From the NCBI GenBank assembly GCA_026692885.1, contig JAPLNJ010000969.1:1-21762 (forward strand): 21,762 bases of DNA, in the 5' to 3' direction. The notes below the pieces were generated by a model that had not been told where the DNA came from, ran no database searches, and was given only the letters and a program-made list of their open reading frames with translations. The stretch's first letter is position 1. Each line of letters starts with the position of its first letter. This DNA is from Planctomycetota bacterium. GTDB lineage: Bacteria > Planctomycetota > Planctomycetia > Pirellulales > Pirellulaceae. Shown one piece after another: positions 6,383 to 14,046 of the stretch. The position numbers were made by a program, and so were the translations under genes.

Positions 6383-8866
6383 CTACGGATGGACAGCCAG
6401 GTCACACGCGACCGTCTCTGTGGCCACGATAGTCGCTGTACCCGTGGCCAGTACCCGGTCGGCGTTGCGATCGAACAGCTTGACGGTCCAGAGTCCGGGC
6501 CAGAGATTCGGAATCGAGAGGTTCCCCTTCGGAGAAAACGCGTTGACCTCGATTCCCCTCACGTCCGTGGCGACGACGTCGCCGGGGACACCGTGCCCTG
6601 GAGGAAGCGTGATCCGGCACTGGATGTTACCGCCTGGAGACAGCCGCAGCGGGCCTGCGTCGGTGATCTTCCCCGCCGCGACCGTCAGATTGTCCGCCCG
6701 AGCCCAGCCGCGTTTGGAATCTCGCGCGAGGACCGTGTACCTGCCGTCCGCCAAGAAGCGGAAGGCCCAGGCGTCGCCGAAGAGGTCCTCGAACTGCAGC
6801 AGCTGTTTCGGCTTCTCGGAAACCACATAGACGCTGGTTTCCGCATCGGCCGGCGCGATCGTGCCGATCAGTGCGGCCGGATTGAGGCGAATGCGGATCG
6901 GCGGAGCGTGAGTGGTCGCGTCGGTCACGTCAAGATCCCGCTCGAACAGAGGCTCGTTCGAGTTCGAGTAGGCGTTCAACCAAGCGGCAACCTGCAAACG
7001 ATACCGGCCTTTGGGGACGCCGCGGATCGTGCAAGGGGTCACGCCCGGACGTTCGAGGAGGCAGGTGGGGGTCGAGGGAATCGCTGCCGCTGTGCCCTCC
7101 GGAGGCAGGAGCTCGATATTGACGTGAGTGTCTTCGCCATAGGATGAATCCTCCTTGTTCGCCGGGCGCGATTCGCGCAGTCCCAGACCTGCCAGGCGGT
7201 GGCGCTCGGAACCGTCCCCCACGACGAACTCCAGCGGCACGTCCGGCGTTCCCGGCGGTGGGGCAAACCAGACCCGCGTTTCCCGACCTTCCACGACCTG
7301 GACTTCACGCGAATGTGAGGCGCCCATGTCCGCCGTGGCCATGTAACTGATCCCCACAGTGACGCGCCCGACCGGCGCTTCCTCGACGGTGAACCGCCCG
7401 TCTTCGTCGGTAATGAACTCAACCCGGCCAGGGACGCCCGGGGAGGTGATCGCGCCTCGGACGAACGGCCAGGGGGGGTGGCCCGTTTCGTCAGACGGCT
7501 GTGTAACCTGTCCCACAAGCCGCCCTGTTCCTCGCACCTTCAAGAGACCAACGTCGACGTCGTTGGCGGACACCGCAACCCAGAACTTCCCCGCCGTGAT
7601 GTCCGGGCCGGAGACGCGTAACCCATAGAGCCCGGGTCGCACATGATCGATTCGGAACTTGCCGTCATTGTCCAGCGTGGCCTTCCGGCAGGCAACCCGC
7701 CGCATCGCCTGGTCGACGGCTTCGGCGGTCGAAATGAAGAAGATGCCACTGGAAGGCTCGTCTTGCTCCTTGTCAGGCGTCAGAACCACCTGTACCTCGC
7801 GCGGTTTTCGAAGGGGGCCGCAGACACGCCCTGCAACCGTCACACCACGCTCCAGTCGCACGGCCAACGACTCCGGCTGTTCGCCCACCTCGACGGTCTT
7901 CTCCCACGCGGCGCAGCCTTCGGCCTGGACGGCCAGCCAATGGCGCCCCGCTTGCTCGAACTCAAGGGTCAACTGTCCCTGCGGGTCGGCACAATCTCGG
8001 ACGATGACTTGCTTGACCCGCGCATCGTTGAGTGGGGCAGCCTGCACGCGGAACTTCTTGACCGGCGAACCCTCCGGGGACAGAACTTGTCCGCTCCACT
8101 TCGGCAGCGGGCGCAACGTCAGCACCAGGTCGTCCGCACCTTCTCCCAGGAACTGTCTGTTGACCTTAAAGAAGCCCTTCTTCCGCGCGATCAGCGCAAA
8201 TAGTCTCATCGGGGTTGCCCCCTCGGCATGGTCCAGCACGAAGCGGCCCTGACCGTCCGATTCGGTCAAAGCCAAGTGTCCAGCCGTCACTTCCACGCCG
8301 GGCAGCGGCGTGCCCACCGCGTCGACCACCCGCCCCGACACCCGACCGCCCGGCACCGGCCCGAGCTGCACATCAAGGGTGACCTCCGCTGCCGTGCCCT
8401 CCGGCTCCTCCGGGAACGGCACGTCCGTTTCTCCGTAGCGCGGGTGTTCGATGCGTACTTTGTCCGACCCCGGCATGACGCCCAACAACTCGAACTTGCC
8501 AAGGCGATCCGTGGTTGCCCACCGCCGCGAATCGGACACGATCAGAGGCGCGGCGAACACGCAGGGACGGACCTTGGCGCCAGCGATCGGCACGCCCGTT
8601 TCCGCGTCATGCACGATGCCTTTGACGGTTCGTCCGGGGCCGAGTTTCATTTGGACCCGTGGGCGTTCCTCCTGGCTGCGGATCAAGAATGATGCGGTGA
8701 CTTCCTCGTATCCCCAGAAGCTGCAGTAGCCCCGTGCCCGGATCGTGACGAGCAATTGGCAAGAACGCGGGACGTGAACCTGAAACTCCCGCCTTCGACC
8801 GAACGGAAAGGGGCCACCCATCGATTTTGCCGCGGGGTATTGCGTCGTCGCAGCAAATTGGTTCAC
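6383..8866 (-). CDS. Carboxypeptidase-regulatory-like repeat protein, probably N-terminally truncated
   Basis: Encodes 827 aa built from about six or seven Ig/transthyretin-like beta-sandwich units. Each has a G.V.D..G.PI.GA.V opening and a T...G.F.L..V.PG turn, for example around residues 78-165, 172-260 and 345-430 (GRTVKGIVHDAETGVPIAGA, GRVSGRVVDAVGTPLPGVEV). This is the carboxypeptidase regulatory-like family (CarboxypepD_reg), usually large envelope or secreted proteins in planctomycetes. No signal peptide or membrane segment is present, and the first 60 residues look like the end of another beta-sandwich. The frame opens at a GTG right after an in-frame stop. The true N-terminus was therefore probably lost, and transposon debris lies about 200 bp upstream. 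An ATG at residue 16 is an alternative start. The role is unknown; surface or matrix binding is a guess. Confidence 0.75.
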   Translation of the reverse strand: MNQFAATTQYPAAKSMGGPFPFGRRREFQVHVPRSCQLLVTIRARGYCSFWGYEEVTASFLIRSQEERPRVQMKLGPGRTVKGIVHDAETGVPIAGAKVRPCVFAAPLIVSDSRRWATTDRLGKFELLGVMPGSDKVRIEHPRYGETDVPFPEEPEGTAAEVTLDVQLGPVPGGRVSGRVVDAVGTPLPGVEVTAGHLALTESDGQGRFVLDHAEGATPMRLFALIARKKGFFKVNRQFLGEGADDLVLTLRPLPKWSGQVLSPEGSPVKKFRVQAAPLNDARVKQVIVRDCADPQGQLTLEFEQAGRHWLAVQAEGCAAWEKTVEVGEQPESLAVRLERGVTVAGRVCGPLRKPREVQVVLTPDKEQDEPSSGIFFISTAEAVDQAMRRVACRKATLDNDGKFRIDHVRPGLYGLRVSGPDITAGKFWVAVSANDVDVGLLKVRGTGRLVGQVTQPSDETGHPPWPFVRGAITSPGVPGRVEFITDEDGRFTVEEAPVGRVTVGISYMATADMGASHSREVQVVEGRETRVWFAPPPGTPDVPLEFVVGDGSERHRLAGLGLRESRPANKEDSSYGEDTHVNIELLPPEGTAAAIPSTPTCLLERPGVTPCTIRGVPKGRYRLQVAAWLNAYSNSNEPLFERDLDVTDATTHAPPIRIRLNPAALIGTIAPADAETSVYVVSEKPKQLLQFEDLFGDAWAFRFLADGRYTVLARDSKRGWARADNLTVAAGKITDAGPLRLSPGGNIQCRITLPPGHGVPGDVVATDVRGIEVNAFSPKGNLSIPNLWPGLWTVKLFDRNADRVLATGTATIVATETVACDLAVHP

Positions 8867-9059
8867 TTAAGGCCACCAGGGAACGGGGGTTCACTTACGT
8901 ACCAAAACTCGCGACAACGGCGCGCGGCGAATCATGCCCTGCCGACGAAGTCGCGCAGGAACAAAGGCTCAAAGAGGACACCCAGGAGGTCGTGTGTAGG
9001 CCGGGGATCTGCGCTAGGACCTCGGCAGCTTTGTGCCACATCTGTGAGGAGCACTGGTC

Positions 9060-9413
9060 ATGTCCCGCATGCCTCGACGGGAACTGATCGAAGAACCGGT
9101 AGTCGGTATCTATCACTGCGTCCAGCGCGCGGTCCGACGGGCCTTCTTGTGCGGCCAAGATGCCGTCACCGGCCGAAACTTTGATTATCGCAAAGCCTGG
9201 ATTCAAGACCGACTGAAATTCCTGGCGGGGTACTTTGGCATTGAGGTGTTGTCTTTCGCGGTGATGAGCAACCATGCGCATGACACCGTGCTGAACTTCG
9301 GTCGTTGGTTCAAGCGTGCCGCCGGTCGGGCGGAGAGCTTGACGGCGGAAGCCTCGCGCCGTGGCCGACACTGGCTGCACGGCTTGTCCCACAGCCGCGC
9401 CGCCTTTGCCTGA
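9060..9413 (+). pseudogene. Internally deleted Y1/REP-type transposase
   Basis: This is an intact 117-codon frame with GAGGAGC before the ATG. The N-terminal half (MSRMPRRELIEEPVVGIYHC, RAVRRAFLCG, RLKFLAGYFGIEVLSFAVMS, NHAH) matches the start of planctomycete Y1/IS200-like REP-associated transposases up to the metal-binding region. It then jumps directly to the C-terminal NFGRWFKRAAG, RAESLTAEASRRG and SHSRAAFA segment. The join is near 9281-9285. The middle of the protein, including the region where the catalytic tyrosine and the YVDLNP motif should lie, is missing. A full member is expected to be about three times longer. It cannot be an active transposase, but the stable frame might still make a DNA-binding fragment. 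Confidence 0.75.
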
Positions 9414-9644
9414 CACCCGCCCGCTTCCCGCGGCTGCCGACAAAAGCCCTCATTTCTCCCGCCAGGCCGCTTGGCGCCGCGTTCGCTTTGTCGAAAACGG
9501 TATCGACGCCGCTGGCGGAATGCAATTCTCTCCGTTCGTTTTCCCGCTCTTCTCACCCCGTCGAGTCCGATACCTACTTGATACTCTCTTGCCACGCCGG
9601 GATACTCTTGGGGAGCCTAGAGTTTATGGGTGTCACTTTTTTGG
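9318..9644 (+). repeat. Long direct repeat, copy B (transposase 3' end and tail)
   Basis: This is the second copy of the repeat at 4625-4948, same orientation, about 97 percent identical by eye. Here it is continuous with its transposase and has no MITE inside. It ends with ATGGGTGTCACTTTTTTGG two bases before the stop codon of the DUF6677-like gene, so the transposon landed right at that gene's 3' end. Confidence 0.85.
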
Positions 9645-9645
9645 T

Positions 9646-10212
9646 CTACTCCTTAGCTTGATCGGTTCCCGCCTCGGGCGGCCCTTCCTCTTCTTTCTTC
9701 TCGGTCGTCATCGGGAACGGTCCTGCCAGAGCATCGTAGATCACCAGGATGTTCAGCAACCCGGCGAGCATGGTGTAGAGCGTGCCCAGTTCGAAATCGG
9801 CACCCAGCGAGGCATGCCAGCGGGCTAATTCATCCTCCGCTTCCGGCAGCACGGGCTGTTCGGGCGGCGCCATGAAACCGTTCCACCACGGCTTCTGTTT
9901 CTCGATGATCATCAGCTGGGCCTGCCACAGAGCCGGCAGCGCAGGCAGCCCGACGCCCGCTTGGCAAAGGTAGTGCCACCGCTTGTCGTCCTTGGTCCAC
10001 GAGGCGTACACCACATGGCCCCGCCCGATGAGCAGGCCGAACAGGTAGATCGCCAGGATGCAGACCATGAACAGGATGCCCTTGGCGTAACGCCGCTGGT
10101 ACAGATGGCCGGCGCCGGGCCAAAGCCAAGCGAGAAAGGCGGCCCACACCGGCTCGCGCAGATCGATTTCGATGGTCTCGTCCAAAATGACTTTAGTTGT
10201 TGGTTTGGCCAT
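9646..10212 (-). CDS. DUF6677-like planctomycete membrane protein
   Basis: Encodes 188 aa. A short polar leader is followed by AAFLAWLWPGAGHLYQRRYA (about residues 24-43), a PG.GH.YQ...KG turn like that of TM2-domain proteins, then a membrane helix GILFMVCILAIYLFGLLIG (45-63). A second helix lies near the C-terminus (LGTLYTMLAGLLNILVIYDA, 142-161), ending in a charged Glu/Lys tail. The layout and motif match what I know as DUF6677, a family restricted to planctomycetes with no known function. The start ATG has AAGGAG about 12 bp upstream on the minus strand. The stop lies 2 bp from the end of a transposon-derived repeat, so the last few codons (GTDQAKE) could have been altered by insertion. 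It lies downstream of two secreted propeller genes on the same strand. Confidence 0.8.
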   Translation of the reverse strand: MAKPTTKVILDETIEIDLREPVWAAFLAWLWPGAGHLYQRRYAKGILFMVCILAIYLFGLLIGRGHVVYASWTKDDKRWHYLCQAGVGLPALPALWQAQLMIIEKQKPWWNGFMAPPEQPVLPEAEDELARWHASLGADFELGTLYTMLAGLLNILVIYDALAGPFPMTTEKKEEEGPPEAGTDQAKE

Positions 10213-10385
10213 CGATCGCTGGTACTCCTTGCCGCGAGCCGTGCGGTGCGAGCATTGTATCGCACTTTACCCACGACGCCAGCGGCCTGTTGATCTAATC
10301 GGCGACAGTACCAGCCGTAGGGTGGGCTGCACCCACCAACTACAGCCGCTTGTGGTTTCGAAAACGACCCCGTCCAGCTCGCCTG

Positions 10386-10531
10386 GACGGTGAGAGAAGT
10401 CTTGTAAGCGAGATCGCGACCGACGTTCACCGCCTTCCTCCCGTCCCCAGCCTGCCGCCTCCGGCGGCAGGCTGGGGACGGGAGGGGTATTGCTGCGTTC
10501 GCGATCTCGCTCACAAGACTCCTTCACCGGC
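10386..10531. repeat. Nested palindromic repeat (about 145 bp)
   Basis: The outer arms around AGTCTTGTAAGCGAGATCGC (10399-10418) and its inverted partner (10502-10521) match with one difference and extend imperfectly outward. Inside them, 10437-10459 and 10463-10485 form a perfect 23-bp inverted repeat (CCTCCCGTCCCCAGCCTGCC outward) with a 3-nt loop. This fills most of the 392-bp gap between the DUF6677-like gene and the next propeller gene. It resembles a palindromic MITE or REP-type unit. It may also act as an RNA hairpin between two co-directional genes. Confidence 0.8.
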
Positions 10532-10604
10532 CGCGCAAGGCGGCAGGGGTCGAAGTGAGACAGTCGAAGTAGTAAAAGATCATCCGGGCCAGAGCGTGTG
10601 CGGC

Positions 10605-11837
10605 TCAATCCGTCAGATCGTAGCAGTCGAGAAACTCCTGGTCACGGACATACAGGCGCCCGTCGACGACCGTCGGATGCATCAACGTTTTCTGACAGAG
10701 GGCCTTCTTGCCCAGGATCTCCACGCCTTGACGGTCGAAACGGAACAGCACCAGTTCGCCCTGATTGCTGAAGGCCAAGCCCCGGTCGGCCGAGATGATC
10801 AAGTGACAGTCCGCCTGAAATGCCGGCTCGTCTTCCTCTTTCCAGAGGGTCTTGAGTTGATCCGCGGCATCCAAACATACCAGGTTCCCGGCTTGGCCCA
10901 GAACCAGTCCCCCGGCGACAACCGGCGTAGAGATTTCCGGGGCGAGATCTTCGCTCTGGCCTACGGGCGTCTGACGCAGCACGCCGTGCTCGTCAAAGGC
11001 GAACAGTTGGGCTGGGTTATTCGAGTCGGCTACGAGCAACTGCGTGCCAACTTGGACCGGCGTGGGGACGATGTAGCCGCCACTGACTTCCAGCTCGCGG
11101 CTCCAGAGGCGTTTGCCCGTTTTCAGATCCCAGCCTCCCAGCGTCTTGGCGTCGTAGCCAATTACCTGCTCCACGCCGCCCAAGGTCCCGGCCAGAAAGC
11201 TGGAGTAATTGGAGGCCCCACCTTCGCCTTGCCACACGGTTTGGCCCGTCTGGGGATCGAGGGCCACGAGCGCAGCTTTCCCGCCCGGATTGACGATCAG
11301 TTTGCGCTGGGCTACCAGCGGAGAACTGGAAAAGCCCCACCGCGGCACTCGCTTCGCACCGAGCTCCTGCAAGAAACTCTTCTGCCACACCGTAACGCCC
11401 GTCTTCAGCTCCAGGCAACACAAGTCGCCGAACGCGCTGAGCACATAGACCTTCTCTTGATAAATCAGCGGCGCAGCCCGCGGGCCGGCGCCGTAGTCCA
11501 TCTCGCCGCTGTTGGCGAAGGTCCGTTTCCAGACATCCTGGCCGGCGGCCGCGCGATAGCAGGCATAGTAGTCGTGTTGATCGTCATGGTCGGCCATGAC
11601 CAACAGACCGCTGACGACGCTGATCCCCGCGTCGCAACGCCCTGCGACCTTCTGCTGCCAGAGCAGTTTCAGCGCCGGCATGGTCTGCGGCAATTGCGGC
11701 ACGCGTCCATCGCGGTTGGCTCCGCGCCACTGGGGCCAGTCGTCCGCCCGGCCGATGCCGCCAACGGCCCACGTCATCAGCCACGCCAGCGAGCACACCC
11801 CGAACAGCACCCGCTTTGAACATTCGTGTCTTGCCAT
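10605..11837 (-). CDS. Secreted PQQ-like beta-propeller protein (410 aa)
   Basis: Encodes 410 aa. A Sec-type signal peptide (basic start, hydrophobic LFGVCSLAWLMTWAVGGIG, probable cut after residue 31 at GRA) is followed by DDWPQWRGANRDG, the typical opening of planctomycete PQQ-binding-like or BamB-like propeller proteins. About seven blades follow, marked by the repeated pattern V..LD..TG...W (for example ALDPQTGQTVWQGE, CLELKTGVTVWQKS, DLKTGKRLWSRE). No cytochrome c CXXCH motif and no clear methanol-dehydrogenase catalytic Asp cluster is present, so an enzyme role is doubtful. These proteins may act in envelope assembly or as sensors. A larger related gene lies 141 bp upstream on the same strand, suggesting tandem duplication and divergence. 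Confidence 0.88.
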   Translation of the reverse strand: MARHECSKRVLFGVCSLAWLMTWAVGGIGRADDWPQWRGANRDGRVPQLPQTMPALKLLWQQKVAGRCDAGISVVSGLLVMADHDDQHDYYACYRAAAGQDVWKRTFANSGEMDYGAGPRAAPLIYQEKVYVLSAFGDLCCLELKTGVTVWQKSFLQELGAKRVPRWGFSSSPLVAQRKLIVNPGGKAALVALDPQTGQTVWQGEGGASNYSSFLAGTLGGVEQVIGYDAKTLGGWDLKTGKRLWSRELEVSGGYIVPTPVQVGTQLLVADSNNPAQLFAFDEHGVLRQTPVGQSEDLAPEISTPVVAGGLVLGQAGNLVCLDAADQLKTLWKEEDEPAFQADCHLIISADRGLAFSNQGELVLFRFDRQGVEILGKKALCQKTLMHPTVVDGRLYVRDQEFLDCYDLTD

Positions 11838-11908
11838 TTGGATTTCACGGTCTCTTTGGCGAGCGGCAGAATGAAATCTACCCGTCGGGCGGCCTTCCCA
11901 GGCCGATC

Positions 11909-11964
11909 GGGACGGTCTGGGAAGACCATCCTACAGCGGGACGGTCTGGGAAGACCATCCTACA
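11909..11964. repeat. Two tandem 29-bp units, each with a small dyad
   Basis: GGGACGGTCTGGGAAGACCA followed by TCCTACA occurs at 11909-11935 and 11938-11964 with a 29-bp period. Each unit holds GGTCT-GGGA-AGACC, able to form a short hairpin. The pair fills much of the 141-bp gap between the two propeller genes. It looks like a dispersed repeat that duplicated locally. Confidence 0.75.
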
Positions 11965-11978
11965 TTGAGTTGACCAAT

Positions 11979-13541
11979 CTATTTCCTGTCGCTCGCCTTT
12001 CGGCTGACGGCGTACAAGTACTCCTGCGTGGCCACGTACAACACGCCGTCGACGGCGCACGGTGTGCTCAAGCACGGGCTGTCGAGCTTGATCGTGGCCA
12101 GTAGCTTCTTTTCCTTACCGGTGGCAAGCACGAGCAGACCCTTACTGTACGGTACGTACACCTTGCCGTCGGCCACCATCGTCGAACCCCAAATCCGCCC
12201 GTCGACCTTGTGGGACCAAACGATCTCGCCAGTCGCGGCATCCAGGCAGTGGACAGCGCCAAACGTCTCGCCGATGTACAATAGTCCGTCGAGCACGGAG
12301 ACGGTGGACATTGACCGGCCGATCTTGTCACAGCTCCACACGGCTGCCCCGCGCGCCGCATCCAGACAGGTGAGGCACCCCTTCCCCGGGCCACGATTCG
12401 GGTCGCGGCCGATGGTCACATAGACTCGCTCGCCAAGGCAGACCGGTGTGCCGATGATCTCCGACGGTCCATCCTTCTCGCGGTAAGTGACCGGCTTGCC
12501 GTTGCGAAAGCGGCAATCCGGCGGATTGCAGTCCACCGCCCAGACTTTCTTCAACACGGTCAGAGGGCCGGCGGCGGGACGACGGACCGGCTCAAAGGCG
12601 TAACACAACCCGTCGCCGCCGCCATAGATGATCAGCGGCCGGCCCCCGACCTGACACAACGCCGGCGAAGTCCACTGGCCCTTGAGCAGGCGTGTGCCAA
12701 TCTTTTCGTCATCGGCAGCGACCAGCTTTCCGGTTTGCTTGTCCAGCACGATCAGGCTGGGGGCCAGCGGATTGAGGACTTTGTCTTCCTCGCGATTGAT
12801 GCCGTTCCCGGTGCAGACGTAGAGCAGGTCGTCCAGCACCAGCACGGATGACGAGGAAGCATCATGCGGATGGACATCGTGCTCGGCGAGCAGATCGTAG
12901 CGCCACAGGATATCGGCATCGGTGGGTTTCACTTCCACGGCGGGCACGGCGTCTTGAGGATTATTAAAGGCCCCCGCCATGTAGCGGCCTTCCTCCTGGA
13001 ACGGACCATCGTTGCCGTTCGCCATGCCCCGCAGGTCCAGGCACAGGACTTCGGCGTCATTGGTCACCAGATAGATTCGCTCCCCCTCGACGGTGGCCGA
13101 CGCACAGATCCCGTATCCCGTGTCCGAGTGTGGGGCCCGCTTTTCCGGCAGCTTGGGCGTCACCAAGTCCCACACCGGCTGTCCGGTCTGAGCGTCCACG
13201 CACAACAACCAGCCGCCGGGCACATGGGCCTGGCGATTGGCCTTCGCGCCGCGGGCCGGTGGATTGTTGGTGCCGATCAACAGCTGGCCACCGATCACCA
13301 CGGGACTGCCATGGGTTTCTGTGCCCAGCTTCAGGACCCACTTGAGGTGCTCGCCTTTGGCCAGGTCCATCGCCGCGGTATCCGGGTCAATCGGACCCGG
13401 GTGAAATGTCTCCGGCAATCCGCGGGCCGACGAGACCATGTTGTGCGCCGGCGTGCCACCCCACCGCGGCCAGTCCTCCGCCTGGACGGACAGGTCGGCG
13501 CAAATAACCGCGAGGCTGAACAGCCAACTCGTGCGTTTCAT
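11979..13541 (-). CDS. Secreted PQQ-like beta-propeller protein (520 aa)
   Basis: Encodes 520 aa. The signal peptide MKRTSWLFSLAVICADLSVQA is followed by EDWPRWGGTPAHNM, the same DWPxWxG opening as its downstream neighbour. Propeller blades then repeat the pattern (LLCVDAQTGQPVWDL, VLCLDLRGMANG, LIVLDKQTGKLVAA, VHCLDAATGEIVWSH). It also has a longer acidic and His-rich loop region around residues 205-235 (WRYDLLAEHDVHPHDASSSS). It belongs to the outer-membrane or periplasmic PQQ-like (BamB or quinoprotein-fold) group. No heme motif is visible and a substrate cannot be named. It is the promoter-proximal gene of a minus-strand run of three. The long open frames on the opposite strand are codon-bias shadows. 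Confidence 0.88.
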   Translation of the reverse strand: MKRTSWLFSLAVICADLSVQAEDWPRWGGTPAHNMVSSARGLPETFHPGPIDPDTAAMDLAKGEHLKWVLKLGTETHGSPVVIGGQLLIGTNNPPARGAKANRQAHVPGGWLLCVDAQTGQPVWDLVTPKLPEKRAPHSDTGYGICASATVEGERIYLVTNDAEVLCLDLRGMANGNDGPFQEEGRYMAGAFNNPQDAVPAVEVKPTDADILWRYDLLAEHDVHPHDASSSSVLVLDDLLYVCTGNGINREEDKVLNPLAPSLIVLDKQTGKLVAADDEKIGTRLLKGQWTSPALCQVGGRPLIIYGGGDGLCYAFEPVRRPAAGPLTVLKKVWAVDCNPPDCRFRNGKPVTYREKDGPSEIIGTPVCLGERVYVTIGRDPNRGPGKGCLTCLDAARGAAVWSCDKIGRSMSTVSVLDGLLYIGETFGAVHCLDAATGEIVWSHKVDGRIWGSTMVADGKVYVPYSKGLLVLATGKEKKLLATIKLDSPCLSTPCAVDGVLYVATQEYLYAVSRKASDRK

Positions 13542-13776
13542 GGCAGGACTCGTGGGGAAGGGGGCAACTCAGGCGTCGTGAAGATTCTTACTACGGCGAG
13601 GATTTCGGGGCCGAATCTGTTTGGGCGGCGTGAGGATGTCCGGGCGCAGGGCGGAAGGTAGGTCAGGCGACGCCGGTCCATCGGGACCGGCGGATAGTTC
13701 CACAAGATTCTACCGGTTGTCCGCGCCGCTGTCACGCTCCGCGGACCGGCTTTGAGCATGACCCGTGCGAAATGCT

Positions 13777-13926
13777 ATTGAGTGCTGGGTTGCCAAGGGC
13801 CTGGGAGGGCGAGGGGCCCAGTGGGCACCCCGCCGAGCCGGAGCGGGCCGTCAGGAACGGCCCACGGCTCCGCGGGAGCGTCGCCCTCCCAGGCCCCGTT
13901 CTTCCATTGGCAACTTAGGGCTCAAT
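13777..13926. repeat. Palindromic repeat upstream of fbp (about 150 bp)
   Basis: The inner arms GGGCCTGGGAGGGCGA (13797-13812) and its exact inverse near 13881-13896 are flanked by outer arms TTGAG...GTTGCCAA (13778-13796) and TTGGCAAC...CTCAA (13908-13925). The right arm carries about 12 extra bases. The centre is GC-rich (CCGAGCCGGAGCGGGCC). It resembles a dispersed planctomycete palindromic repeat and sits in the 505-bp gap between a divergent propeller gene and fbp, so it may lie in the fbp leader. The rest of the gap holds a CCGGTCC-GGACCGG hairpin near 13672 and no gene. Confidence 0.75.
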
Positions 13927-14046
13927 GGGTGACTTGATAAGCCCGTGGCCAACGGGCAGAATAGGAGTTGCGTGATCCGGTCGGTGTTTCGGTGCCCGTC
14001 GCACGATCGCGCCAACCGCTCCTCCGCTTGCCTTGAAGGTCACCTC

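Noticed and set aside
8895..9443. Minus-strand open frame of 182 codons
   Set aside because: It runs antisense through the transposase remnant and has no family features.
10350..11819. Long open frame (489 codons) on the + strand opposite the 410-aa propeller gene
   Set aside because: It mirrors the codon positions of the minus-strand gene, and its product has no recognisable domain. The minus-strand product has a signal peptide and family motifs.
12864..13661. Open frame of 265 codons on the + strand opposite the 520-aa propeller gene
   Set aside because: A shadow of a GC-rich gene on the other strand, with no protein family features.
13945..14046. N-terminal extension of fructose-1,6-bisphosphatase
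   Set aside because: The extra 34 residues do not resemble the family, and the internal ATG has a good ribosome-binding site and gives normal length.
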